From PALSA-610 sp038239145 (lineage in GTDB: Bacteria; Actinomycetota; Acidimicrobiia; IMCC26256; PALSA-610), in contig JBBSFB010000019.1 of assembly GCA_038239145.1 (NCBI GenBank), positions 7,160 through 71,159 on the forward strand: a stretch of DNA of 64,000 nucleotides, in the 5' to 3' direction. Position numbers and translations under genes: made by a program. The notes beneath the pieces are model-generated. The model ran no database searches, had not been told where the DNA came from, and worked only from the letters and a program-made list of their open reading frames with translations. Positions 15,788-23,492 of this stretch are shown here, piece after piece; position 1 is the first letter of the stretch, and the number at the start of each line of letters is the position of its first letter.

Positions 15788-17029
15788 ATGAAAGCCTTGC
15801 TCTACGGCGTGAAGCCCGACTCAGTACCGGTCCCCGAGACCGACAACTTGCTCCTGCGCAGCCTGGCGCAGACGCCGATGAAGCTCGTCGACATGGACGA
15901 GCCCGGGTTCTTCCTGCCCGACTGGGTCGTGACCAAGCCCCGCATGACCGGCATCTGCGGCTCCGACTCCAAGCAGGTCTTCATGGACTTCGGCGAGGTG
16001 GGCTCGGCCGACAACCCCATGAAGGGGTTCTTCTCGCTGCCGCAGGTACTCGGGCACGAGGTCGTGGCCGACGTCGTCGCGCTCGGGCCGGAAGCCGAAG
16101 GACTCGAGGTCGGCGACCGCGTGGTGTTGAACCCGTGGCTGTCGTGCGGTCCGCGCGGTGTGACCGCGCCGTGCCCGGCGTGTGCTGTCGGCGACTACAG
16201 CCTCTGCTACTCGTTCGACGTCGGGCCGATTCCGCCCGGCATCCACATCGGTACCGCGCGCGACGTCAATGGCGGGTACGCGGAGGTGATGTCGGCACAC
16301 GACTCGCAACTCTTCAAGGTTCCCGACAACGTCCCCGACGAGCTCGCCGTGTTCGCCGACCCATTCGCGGTTTCGCTGCACTCGATCACGCGCCACCCCC
16401 CGAAGCCGGGCGGCAAGGTGATGGTCTACGGCGCGGGCGCGCTCGGCACGTGCGCGACGGCGATCCTGCGGGCGCTCTACCCCGACGTCGAGGTGCTCGT
16501 CGTCGCCCGGTTCGAGGCGCAGGCCGAGATGGCGCGCAAACTCGGCGCCAAGGTCATCGGGCACACGCCCGCGATGCAGGTTATCGAGGAGGCGGCGGCG
16601 TGGTCCGGAGGGATCCTGCGCGCGAGCGACGGGCTCCCGATGGCGTTCCCGGGTTTCATCGACGTCGTGTACGACACCGTGGGCAAGCGGGAGACCTTCG
16701 AGGTCGGAACCCGCGTGCTCGCGGCGCGGGGCACGCTGGTGAAGGCGGGTGTGCACGGCCCCACCTGGTGGGAGGACACGCCGCTGTACTTCAAGGAGAT
16801 CTCGATGGTCGGATCCAATGCCTTCGGGTTCGAGGAGGTCGAAGGTGTGCGCAAGCACGGTATCGGCCACTACCTGGACCTCGTCTCGTCGGGCCGGATC
16901 GATCTCACGGGCATGCTGACGCACACGTATCCGCTCGAGGCCTGGCGAGACGCGTTCACGACGCTGGCCACCCAGGACGACTCCGGCGCGATCAAGGTGG
17001 CGTTCGACTACCGGAACGCAAACGCCTGA
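15788..17029 (+). CDS. Zinc-dependent alcohol dehydrogenase (MDR family)
   Basis: The 413-residue medium-chain dehydrogenase has GICGSDSKQ and VLGHEVVADV for the catalytic zinc, a structural zinc loop with CGPRGVTAPCPACAVGDYSLC-type cysteines near residues 117-138, and a Rossmann motif VYGAGALGTCA near residue 220. It is longer than typical ADHs because of insertions, including an N-terminal one. The start ATG 15788 has TACCGT (15775-15780) 7 nt upstream, a leaderless promoter. Its stop TGA overlaps the ATG of a repeat-encoded micro-ORF, which leads into a crotonase gene; the pair probably acts on one acyl or alcohol intermediate. Confidence 0.87.
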   Translation: MKALLYGVKPDSVPVPETDNLLLRSLAQTPMKLVDMDEPGFFLPDWVVTKPRMTGICGSDSKQVFMDFGEVGSADNPMKGFFSLPQVLGHEVVADVVALGPEAEGLEVGDRVVLNPWLSCGPRGVTAPCPACAVGDYSLCYSFDVGPIPPGIHIGTARDVNGGYAEVMSAHDSQLFKVPDNVPDELAVFADPFAVSLHSITRHPPKPGGKVMVYGAGALGTCATAILRALYPDVEVLVVARFEAQAEMARKLGAKVIGHTPAMQVIEEAAAWSGGILRASDGLPMAFPGFIDVVYDTVGKRETFEVGTRVLAARGTLVKAGVHGPTWWEDTPLYFKEISMVGSNAFGFEEVEGVRKHGIGHYLDLVSSGRIDLTGMLTHTYPLEAWRDAFTTLATQDDSGAIKVAFDYRNANA

Positions 17030-17112
17030 TGGGCAGCCAGGCGCAGCAGGGAGGCCCGGTCGTTCCCGTGTGGCCCGCGGGCGATCGAGGGCCGAAGGGC
17101 GTAGCCGCATGA
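17029..17112 (+). repeat. 84-bp micro-ORF repeat unit, copy A (27 codons plus stop)
   Basis: The unit begins with ATG overlapping the TGA of the alcohol dehydrogenase and ends GCCGCATGA, overlapping the ATG of the crotonase. It encodes MGSQAQQGGPVVPVWPAGDR plus GPKGVAA. The same sequence, especially the last 34 nt (4 mismatches), recurs after ilvE at 63855 and 63938. Nucleotide identity across a one-codon indel suggests repeat DNA spacing coupled genes more than a conserved peptide. Confidence 0.65.
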
Positions 17113-17903
17113 GCGACGTCGTCCTCGTCGACATCGTCGAGCGCGTGGCGGTCATCACGTTGAACCGTCCCGATCAGCGCAACGCGCTGAATCGCGACGC
17201 GCGGCGCGAGCTGCCTGCGGCGATTACGCGCTGCGACGCCGACGACGACGTCGACGTGATGATCCTCACCGGCGCCGACCCCGCGTTCTCGGCCGGCGTC
17301 GACCTGAAGGAGTTCGGCTCCGGTCAGGTGCAGCAGGGCGAGAGCTTCGGCGGTGTCGCCGAGAGCCGTGATTCGTTCCGCGGTGCGCTCCCGCCCCACA
17401 CGAAGCCGTTGATCGGTGCGGTCAACGGGGTCGCGGTGACGGGGGGCTTCGAGGTCGCGCTCAACTGCGACTTCATCGTCGCCTCCGACCGCGCCCGCTT
17501 CGCCGACACGCACGCGCGCGTCGGCGTGATGCCGGGCTGGGGCTTGACGGTGTTGCTCGCCCAGCGCGTCGGAGTCGCACGGGCCAAGCAGTTGAGCTTC
17601 ACCGGGAATTACCTCGACGCGCAGACCGCGTACGAGTGGTCCCTGGTCAACGAGGTCGTGCCCCACGACGAGCTATTGCCGCATTGTCGAAAGCTTGCCG
17701 CCGACATCGTCTCCAACGACCAGATGGGTGTGCGTCGCATGTTGCGCACCTACGACGAGGTGGCAGCGACGACCGTCGACGAAGGCTGGAAGATCGAGGC
17801 CCGGGTCAGTCGCGACTGGGAAGGTCCCGGCTTCGACCCCGCGAGCATCGAGTCGCGGCGCATGAAGATCGTCGAGCGCGGCCGCAGCCAGATCCAACCC
17901 TGA
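17109..17903 (+). CDS. Enoyl-CoA hydratase/isomerase (crotonase) family protein
   Basis: The 264-residue protein has crotonase features: VITLNRPDQRNALN, FSAGVDLKEFG (oxyanion-hole loop) and AVTGGFEVALNCDFIVAS with the first catalytic Glu. The second glutamate of classical hydratases (P-E in the following helix) is not seen; this region reads FADTHARVGVMPGWG. Hydratase activity is therefore doubtful, and isomerase, thioesterase or hydrolase chemistry on an acyl-CoA is possible. The ATG overlaps the stop of the micro-ORF, so translation probably depends on the upstream alcohol dehydrogenase transcript. Confidence 0.85.
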   Translation: MSDVVLVDIVERVAVITLNRPDQRNALNRDARRELPAAITRCDADDDVDVMILTGADPAFSAGVDLKEFGSGQVQQGESFGGVAESRDSFRGALPPHTKPLIGAVNGVAVTGGFEVALNCDFIVASDRARFADTHARVGVMPGWGLTVLLAQRVGVARAKQLSFTGNYLDAQTAYEWSLVNEVVPHDELLPHCRKLAADIVSNDQMGVRRMLRTYDEVAATTVDEGWKIEARVSRDWEGPGFDPASIESRRMKIVERGRSQIQP

Positions 17904-17913
17904 CCCCATAAGT

Positions 17914-17975
17914 CCACCAACAGTTGTGCAAGTTTTGCCGCCCCAGGAGCGGAAAAGTCGCACCACTGTTGGTGG
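17914..17975. repeat. Dispersed palindromic element, copy 2
   Basis: Arms starting CCACCAACAGTTGTGC (17914) and ending GCACCACTGTTGGTGG (17975) pair over most of their length, with an inner GCGGAAAAGTC/AGTTTTGCCGC segment. It lies between the convergent crotonase and M24-like genes, 11 bp after one stop and 22 bp from the other. A hairpin terminator acting in both directions is inferred. Confidence 0.8.
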
Positions 17976-17996
17976 TGTTGACGGGGGTTTTCGGGG

Positions 17997-18944
17997 TCAG
18001 GTGACGAGGAGGGTGTCCTGGCGGAGGCTGGTGTCGTCGCGGACCTCGAGGGCGAGCATGAGGTCGGGGGCGAGGACGAGGTCGTCGGGCCAGGGCTCGA
18101 CTCCCCGGCCGGTCCCGTGTACCACTGCGCCCCATTCCCGCAACGACGCGACGGTCGTTCCCGGCACGCACACGGCGACGAGCTCGTTCCAGGCCGCGGG
18201 CGGAGGTTGTTCGATCGAGGGGGTTCCCACGAGGTAGGTGCGGGCGACGGACGCTTCCCAGCCGTCGCGCAGTGCGCCGGCCCGGAGCACGACCCGTTCG
18301 CCTTCCATCAGCGGGCGTTCGGGCGGGAGCCACGTGGACGCGCTCGCGTCAAGCGGCGCGGCGACGGCTTCGAACGCGGGGGTCGTGACGCCGCGCGCCG
18401 CGAACGCGGCCGCACACGCGCCCCGGAGATCGCGGGGCCGGACGTCGGGACGCAACGCGGCCGCCATTGCATCCAGGCCGGCCTTAGCGATGATCGACGC
18501 CTGTTCGACCCCGGCGATCTTCTCGGGATCGGGCACCCACCACAGCTCGGCGAACAACGCGCCCGCGTCGACCACCTCGGCCCCGGGAGCCACGCGCGCC
18601 AGCAAGGCCTTGGCCATCGGCGACATAGCGTCGACCGCGACGCGCTTGGCGTCGCGCACGCCGTCGATCGCATCGAGCGCGGCGATGAGTTTCTCCGGAT
18701 TCCAGGTGATGCCGTAGAGACGCTCGACCGGGAATCCGGGCGGGACGACGCTGTCGGTGTTCGACAAGATGTGCACCTCGCCGGTGCGCCGCACGACGAC
18801 GCAACCGGGGGAGAAGGCACGCGTCCCGGCCAGCCACAGTCGGGCCGCGTCGGAGACGGTGCGGGCGTTGGCCTCGCGCCCGAGCAACATCACGTCGACG
18901 CCGTTGCGGCCCATCAGCTCGAGACACTCGGTCAGCCGGCTCAC
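17997..18944 (-). CDS. M24 (creatinase/aminopeptidase P-like) family protein, metal site degenerate
   Basis: The 315-residue protein has the creatinase N-terminal domain (LMGRNGVDVMLLGREANART, then ARLWLAGTRAFSP) and a pita-bread C-terminal domain. The five M24 metal ligands are mostly lost: the first two aspartates are replaced in VVLRAGALRDGWEASVARTY, His survives in GAVVHGTGRG, one Glu in ALEVRDD, and the last Glu is Gln in LRQDTLLV. It is therefore probably a non-peptidase partner. GTG 18944 overlaps the stop of the upstream intact M24 gene (GTGA), so they are coupled and may form a heteromer. Confidence 0.72.
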   Translation of the reverse strand: MSRLTECLELMGRNGVDVMLLGREANARTVSDAARLWLAGTRAFSPGCVVVRRTGEVHILSNTDSVVPPGFPVERLYGITWNPEKLIAALDAIDGVRDAKRVAVDAMSPMAKALLARVAPGAEVVDAGALFAELWWVPDPEKIAGVEQASIIAKAGLDAMAAALRPDVRPRDLRGACAAAFAARGVTTPAFEAVAAPLDASASTWLPPERPLMEGERVVLRAGALRDGWEASVARTYLVGTPSIEQPPPAAWNELVAVCVPGTTVASLREWGAVVHGTGRGVEPWPDDLVLAPDLMLALEVRDDTSLRQDTLLVT

Positions 18945-20116
18945 GCAGCGCCCCCGTCGTCGAGTCCGGCCGGAGCCGAGAGTCGCACGTAACCGTCGTC
19001 GGTCACTGCGACGATCTCCTCGGATCGGTGTCCGGCCTGACCGTCGTCCCACACCACCGGTTCGAAGACCAGCACCATGCCTGCCTGCAGGATGAGTGAC
19101 GCGTCGAAGTCGTCGCCGAGGTCGGTGCCGACGAACGGCATCTCCGCGCTGTCGGTCCCGATTCCGTGGGCCAGGTAGAAGTACGAGAGCCAGGGCCGGG
19201 TGCCGTCGTCGAGGCTCGCGACGCGCACGAGATCAGCAGCAGTGGCGCCCGGCTTCACGACCGCGAGAGCACGGTCGACCACGGCCCGCCACCGGACGAA
19301 CTGGTCGCGCTCGACGTCGTTCGGTGCGCGGCCGACGATCCATGTCGATCCGAAGTCGGACGCGTAGCCGTGGAGATTGATACCGGTGTCGATCCACATG
19401 ACATCGCCGGCCCCGAGCGCTTCGGGCCGGGTTGGGATCGGGAAGACCGCTTCGCCGGTCACGCTGTACGGACCCGACCCGATCGATCGGGGCATGATCT
19501 GGAAGACGGGATCGACGGTGTTCGCGGTTGCCCCGAACTCGGCGACCGCCCGCAAGAACGCGCCCGACAACTCGGTCGCATGGACTCCCGGCGTGGCCAA
19601 CGGGCGCACGACCCGCATCGCGGCCTCGTTGATCGACTGAGCCCGGCGGATGCATTCGAGCTCGTCGGGGGTCTTGGTCAGCTTGGCCGGCGCCATGACG
19701 ACGGTCGCATCCGTGAGCTCGCGACCCTCCAGGGCCCGCCACAACGGTACCGACGCATCGTCGATGGCCAACCGGTCCGCGCCGAGCCTGCCCGCGAGGT
19801 CGCTTGCGCCCGCGACGGTCTCGACCTCGATCGCCCGGTGCAGGAACTCGTCCGGGATCTCCGGGGGCGCGCCCTCGGGAAAGTCGGTGTAGAGGTGCGG
19901 CCAGGGGGCACCACGCTCGAGCACCGCAACCGCGCGCCACCACGACGCGCGCACGTGATCGGCCGCGGGGACCCGGGCCCCCGCCGCGTAGGAGACGTTC
20001 TGTTGGCCGCACAGCACGAGCGTGTCGATCCCGGCCGCGTGCATCGCGGCGTCGATCTTCGCGATGCGGTCACGGCGGAGTCGCTCCAGGTCGAGCCTGC
20101 AGATGGGCTCGCTCAT
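18941..20116 (-). CDS. M24 family metallopeptidase (Xaa-Pro peptidase-like)
   Basis: The 391-residue protein has an N-terminal creatinase domain (VLCGQQNVSYAAGARVPAAD) and a complete catalytic domain. The ligands Asp in MWIDTG, Asp in YASDFGSTW, His in YLAHGIGTDSAEMP, Glu in VFEPVVW and Glu in RSEEIVAV are all visible. These enzymes cleave Xaa-Pro bonds or, in creatinase relatives, other amides. ATG 20116 overlaps the stop of the DUF4202 gene by 4 nt. It is the middle gene of a three-gene operon with the degenerate M24 paralogue. Confidence 0.87.
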   Translation of the reverse strand: MSEPICRLDLERLRRDRIAKIDAAMHAAGIDTLVLCGQQNVSYAAGARVPAADHVRASWWRAVAVLERGAPWPHLYTDFPEGAPPEIPDEFLHRAIEVETVAGASDLAGRLGADRLAIDDASVPLWRALEGRELTDATVVMAPAKLTKTPDELECIRRAQSINEAAMRVVRPLATPGVHATELSGAFLRAVAEFGATANTVDPVFQIMPRSIGSGPYSVTGEAVFPIPTRPEALGAGDVMWIDTGINLHGYASDFGSTWIVGRAPNDVERDQFVRWRAVVDRALAVVKPGATAADLVRVASLDDGTRPWLSYFYLAHGIGTDSAEMPFVGTDLGDDFDASLILQAGMVLVFEPVVWDDGQAGHRSEEIVAVTDDGYVRLSAPAGLDDGGAA

Positions 20117-21090
20117 GTTCGGGCCGAGGTTCGATCCGGTTCTGACTGGGGCACTCGACGCTCCGACTTCTGCAGATAGACCGCGACCCTGGTGATGAGA
20201 CCGTCCCGCACATCGAACACGACCGTCTCGTCGGTGTGCAGTTTGGCGTCGCCGTCGTCGACGGTCTCGTTCAACTCGACGGCCACCCGCCCCCCGTCGA
20301 CGATCATCGCCACGATCGCCAGCTCGTATCCCGAGAGTGTGCCGATGATGTCTTCGAGGAACGCGGCATACGCGTCGCGACCCGAGACGTTGTCGCCGTA
20401 GGGTCCCAGGCGTTCGACGTCGGGCGCCAGCGTTCCCGCCAGCACTACCCAATCTCCCGTCGCCATCGCGTCGAGGTAACGCTGCACGACGTCACTCGCG
20501 AACGCCTCGTCGAGGATACGGTGCGTACCCAGCCCGAGCGGCACATCGCCGATCGCGGCGAGTCCGGCCGCACTCATCTTCTTCGCCGTCTTCGTGATCA
20601 CGCCCGGCAGTTTGGCCGGATCGAGTCGCGCCGCGATGTCGACGAGTTGAGTCTCGAGAAACACCAGGCAGAGCGCGTCTTCCAACACCTGCACGTCGTC
20701 GGTCGCGGCCGCACGCGCCAGGCCGTCCTTGCGCACGATCGACTGCACCCGTGTGATCGTCGACTCGTCGTAGCCTGCGTCGGTGAGCAACACGCCCAGC
20801 TCCTGCGCTTGTTGCGCGTGCAGGTCCTTGCGCCAGCGGAGATAGCCGGAACGGCCGGCGGGATAGCTCGTGCGGGGCATCGTCCAGCGCCGGAAGTGGT
20901 GGCCGCGCGCCGCGAGGAGGAGGGCATCGTCGGCCTCCGGGCGCAGGCGCAGCACCCATTCGGTCACGAGGTTTGCATGCACGATCTCTTTCGGTCCCCG
21001 GCTGCCGCGCACGGTCACCATCGTGGGATCGGCGCTGTTCGCGTCGTCGATCGCGGCGAGAGCGACGCGCAAGCGGGCGGACGGAGCCAT
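20113..21090 (-). CDS. DUF4202 domain fused to SnoaL-like (NTF2 fold) domain
   Basis: Residues 1-190 match DUF4202: LRVALAAIDDANSADPTMV at the start, then KEIVHANLVTEWVLRL, LAARGHHFRRWTMPRTSYPA, GRSGYLRWRKDLHAQQAQEL, and LEDALCLVFLETQL. The HHFRRW-type His residues and charged helices suggest an HD-like bundle, but activity is unknown. Residues 205-325 form an NTF2/SnoaL-like domain (VVQRYLDAMATGDWVVLAGT, FDVRDGLITRVAVYL). Such a fusion is unusual. ATG 21090 has TAGGCT (21103-21098) 7 nt upstream, so this is the leaderless first gene of the M24 operon. Confidence 0.75.
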   Translation of the reverse strand: MAPSARLRVALAAIDDANSADPTMVTVRGSRGPKEIVHANLVTEWVLRLRPEADDALLLAARGHHFRRWTMPRTSYPAGRSGYLRWRKDLHAQQAQELGVLLTDAGYDESTITRVQSIVRKDGLARAAATDDVQVLEDALCLVFLETQLVDIAARLDPAKLPGVITKTAKKMSAAGLAAIGDVPLGLGTHRILDEAFASDVVQRYLDAMATGDWVVLAGTLAPDVERLGPYGDNVSGRDAYAAFLEDIIGTLSGYELAIVAMIVDGGRVAVELNETVDDGDAKLHTDETVVFDVRDGLITRVAVYLQKSERRVPQSEPDRTSART

Positions 21091-21126
21091 CCGCAGCAGC
21101 CTACGCAGCGTTCAATGCCGCCGGGC

Positions 21127-21861
21127 TCAATGAAGGTGTGACGAGAACCAGTCGATCGCCCGGCGCCACGCGTCGGCGGCGTCGTCCGGCCGATAGTCGG
21201 GACGCCGGTCACAGTGGAAGCCGTGGCCGGCCTCCGCGTAACGCACGATCTCGGTGTCGACCGAAGCCCGCTCGAGCGCGGCGCGCAGCGCCTCGACATC
21301 CTCGACTGGAATCGAGCCGTCCCGGTCGCCGAACAGGCCGAGCCAAGGCGTCTGCAATCCCGCGACTTCGCTCGCGAGCGCCGGGAACTGGGGGAATCGG
21401 CCGGTGACGATGCCGCCGCCATAGAAGCCGACGCACGCGCCGAGCGCGCGCCGCAGCGCCACGAGGAACGACACCCTCCCGCCGAAGCAGAATCCCACCG
21501 CCCCAATGCGGCTGTCGGCGAAGCCGGCCGCGCGCAAGTGATCGAGGGCGGCGTCGACGTCGGTGAGGATCGCGTTGTCGCTTCCGAGGTCCTGGAAGTA
21601 CTCCATCACCTGTTCGAACTGGCCGTACTCCACGACCGCGCCCGGGCCGGAGCGATGGAAGAAGTCGGGCGCGACCGCGTGGTAGCCGGCCGCGGCGGCT
21701 CGCCGGGTGACGTCTTCGATGTGCGCGTTCACGCCGAAGGCCTCTTGGATCACCACGAGCGCGCCGCGGGCTTCACCGGCCGGCTTCGCTTCGTAGAGGC
21801 GGGTCGGTCCGTCGGCGGTGTCGACCGTGACGTCGTGTGCGGAGATGCTCGAGTCGCTCAT
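21127..21861 (-). CDS. Dienelactone hydrolase family protein
   Basis: The 244-residue alpha/beta hydrolase has the cysteine nucleophile in AVGFCFGGRVS, the acid in LFGDRDGSIPVEDVE and the histidine in YAEAGHGFHCD, i.e. the Cys-Asp-His triad of dienelactone hydrolases. The N-terminal IQEAFGVNAHIEDVTRR segment contains the glutamate that interacts with the cysteine. Members hydrolyse dienelactone from aromatic catabolism, or other esters and lactones. I prefer ATG 21861; a GTG lies 6 nt upstream at 21867. Neighbours give no clear pathway. Confidence 0.87.
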   Translation of the reverse strand: MSDSSISAHDVTVDTADGPTRLYEAKPAGEARGALVVIQEAFGVNAHIEDVTRRAAAAGYHAVAPDFFHRSGPGAVVEYGQFEQVMEYFQDLGSDNAILTDVDAALDHLRAAGFADSRIGAVGFCFGGRVSFLVALRRALGACVGFYGGGIVTGRFPQFPALASEVAGLQTPWLGLFGDRDGSIPVEDVEALRAALERASVDTEIVRYAEAGHGFHCDRRPDYRPDDAADAWRRAIDWFSSHLH

Positions 21862-21898
21862 ATACACGGAAGCTATATGCCGTCGTGACCTCGATGCG

Positions 21899-22411
21899 TC
21901 AGGTGTCGACCGGGACCAACTCGCCGCTGCGGACGTCGAAGATGAACGCGCCGACGTTCAGGTCGGCGGGCAAGAGCGGGCACGTCCGGATGCGTTCGAG
22001 GTCGTTCCGAAGGGCCGCCATCTGGTCGGTGGTGGCGAGGAACTCCCAACCGTTGGCATCGTGGCCGCTCGCGGCTGCGACCCGGTCGCGAAAGTCGGCT
22101 TCGGTCGATCCCGTCATCGCACAGTCGGTGTGCTGCACGACGCAGACGCGATCGACGTCGAGCAGGTTCACCGCGATCACGAGCGATCGCAACGCGTCGC
22201 CGGTGACGCGAGCGCCCGCGTTGCGGATGATCTTGGCGTCTCCCGGCCGTAGCCCGAGCAGGGCCAACGGATCGATCCGCGAATCGATGCACGTGAGCAC
22301 GGCCAGGCGTTTGGCCGCTTTGCCGGCGACGCCGGAGTCGTGGAACTCTCGGCTGTAGAGGCGGTTGGCGGCGAGGACGTCGTCGAAACCATCGTTGGGC
22401 ATCGCACCCAT
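21899..22411 (-). CDS. Beta-carbonic anhydrase
   Basis: The 170-residue protein has the zinc motifs of beta-class enzymes: Cys41-x-Asp43-x-Arg45 (LTCIDSRIDP) and His94-x2-Cys97 (VVQHTDCAM). IRNAGARVTGDALRSL is the family's core segment. The overall length and sequence resemble the compact mycobacterial type Rv1284. It interconverts CO2 and bicarbonate in the cytoplasm. ATG 22411 is chosen; ATG 22402 (MPNDG) is also possible. It lies 59 bp downstream of clpP on the same strand and could be cotranscribed. Confidence 0.9.
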   Translation of the reverse strand: MGAMPNDGFDDVLAANRLYSREFHDSGVAGKAAKRLAVLTCIDSRIDPLALLGLRPGDAKIIRNAGARVTGDALRSLVIAVNLLDVDRVCVVQHTDCAMTGSTEADFRDRVAAASGHDANGWEFLATTDQMAALRNDLERIRTCPLLPADLNVGAFIFDVRSGELVPVDT

Positions 22412-22470
22412 ATCTAGCAGGCTGGGGCTCGACCCACCGGTTCGACGCTCACCACACCAGACTCGAGACG

Positions 22471-23064
22471 TTACCGGACGGGCGGGCCGATGATCTGATC
22501 GATCATTCCGTATTCCAGCGCCTCGTCCGGGGTGAACCAACGGTCGCGTTCGCCGTCGGTGAGGATGCGTTCGACCGTCTGCCCGGTGTGTTGGGCGGTC
22601 AGCTCGGCCATCAGACGGCGCATGATCGTGAACTGCTCGGCCTGGATCGCGATGTCGACCGCGTAGCCCGAAACCGAACCGAGGGGCTGGTGCATGAGGA
22701 TCCGGCTGTGCGCGTGCGCCGACCGCATACCGGGGGTGCCGCCGACGAGGAGGAACTGCGCCATCGACGCGGCGAAGCCGAGGCAGACCGTGGCCACGTC
22801 GCAGCGAAGGGCCCGCATCGTGTCGTAGATCGCGAAGCCGGCGTCGACCTCGCCGCCGGGGGAGTGCAGGTACAGCGTGATCGGGAGGTCGGGGTCTTCG
22901 GCTTCGATGACCAGGAGCTGGGTACAGACCCGCTCCGCGAGCGGGCCGTCGATGGGTCCTGTGAGCATGACGCGTCGCTGGTGCAACATCCGGCGGCCGA
23001 GGTCGTCGGCGCTCGTGGCGGCGGGAGTCTCCGCGGTCGTGGGCGTTTCTTGGTGCAACTGCAT
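22471..23064 (-). CDS. ClpP-family serine protease (isolated paralogue)
   Basis: The 197-residue protein has ClpP signatures: YLHSPGGEVDAGFAIYDTM, nucleophile Ser100 in GFAASMAQ, His125 in ILMHQPLG, and Asp174 in GERDRWFTPDEA, so the triad is complete. ClpP tetradecamers degrade proteins delivered by Clp ATPases. No clpX, tig or second clpP lies next to it, unlike main clpP loci. The start ATG 23064 has TAATGT (23076-23071) 6 nt upstream. A TGCAAC-N6-GTTGCA operator covers the start codon, so expression is probably controlled by the ArsR regulator encoded divergently. Confidence 0.9.
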   Translation of the reverse strand: MQLHQETPTTAETPAATSADDLGRRMLHQRRVMLTGPIDGPLAERVCTQLLVIEAEDPDLPITLYLHSPGGEVDAGFAIYDTMRALRCDVATVCLGFAASMAQFLLVGGTPGMRSAHAHSRILMHQPLGSVSGYAVDIAIQAEQFTIMRRLMAELTAQHTGQTVERILTDGERDRWFTPDEALEYGMIDQIIGPPVR

Positions 23065-23071
23065 GGTTGCA
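23054..23071. promoter_or_regulatory. Operator 1, TGCAAC-N6-GTTGCA, over the clpP start
   Basis: A perfect inverted repeat with 6-bp arms and 6-bp spacer spans the clpP start codon (23064-23062) and touches the end of its -10 hexamer. An identical arrangement occurs 56 bp away over the start of the SRPBCC gene. The ArsR protein encoded nearby is the obvious candidate ligand. Confidence 0.65.
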
Positions 23072-23109
23072 CATTAGCGCGGGGAACCGACTGTTCGAGC
23101 GCGCTAGGG

Positions 23110-23127
23110 TGCAACCCATGAGTTGCA
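23110..23127. promoter_or_regulatory. Operator 2, TGCAAC-N6-GTTGCA, over the SRPBCC start
   Basis: This second copy has the same arms and spacer length as operator 1. It begins at the last base of the -10 TAGGGT (23105-23110) and includes ATG 23118. A bound dimer would block RNA polymerase at a leaderless promoter. The two operators make a symmetric divergent control region of about 75 bp. Confidence 0.65.
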
Positions 23128-23492
23128 ACGATTCAGAGGCGCGTCCCGACGTCGTCATCGAGCGCGAGGTCGAGCTGGCCGCCGCTCCCGACGAGGTGTG
23201 GGACGAACTGGCTGCAATCCTGGGGGATGACGTCGAGCTCACCGCGGAGCGGGGAGGCGGACTGCGGGTGCACGATGCCGTCGACGGCGACCGGATCGGA
23301 GTGGTGCTGGAAGCGGAGCCGGGTGAGCGTCTGTCGTTCCGTTGGGCGACCGTGGAAGGCGATACCGCTCCGTCCGAAGTCGAGATCGTGCTGCGGTCGT
23401 CGGAGGCCGGGACGATCGTGCACGTCCGGGAGACGCGCCTCGACGGCGCACACCTCGAGCGGTCTGCCTTTCTCGCGCTCGCGCGTGCCTGA
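23118..23492 (+). CDS. SRPBCC (AHSA1-like) domain protein
   Basis: The 124-residue protein resembles START/Bet v1-type AHSA1 proteins that often pair with ArsR regulators. It has EREVELAAAPDEVWDELA at the start, then GDRIGVVLEAEPGERLSFRW and VEIVLRSSEAGTIVHVRETR. These domains bind hydrophobic ligands, so it may sense or sequester a small molecule. ATG 23118 is fixed by TAGGGT 7 nt upstream and lies inside operator 2. It overlaps the downstream ArsR gene by 8 nt, so the two are cotranscribed. Confidence 0.8.
   Translation: MSCNDSEARPDVVIEREVELAAAPDEVWDELAAILGDDVELTAERGGGLRVHDAVDGDRIGVVLEAEPGERLSFRWATVEGDTAPSEVEIVLRSSEAGTIVHVRETRLDGAHLERSAFLALARA

Noticed and set aside
18941..20452. 503-codon version of the M24 peptidase
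   Set aside because: The extra N-terminal 112 residues overlap the DUF4202 gene on the same strand in a different frame. ATG 20116 gives the normal length and a 4-nt overlap.
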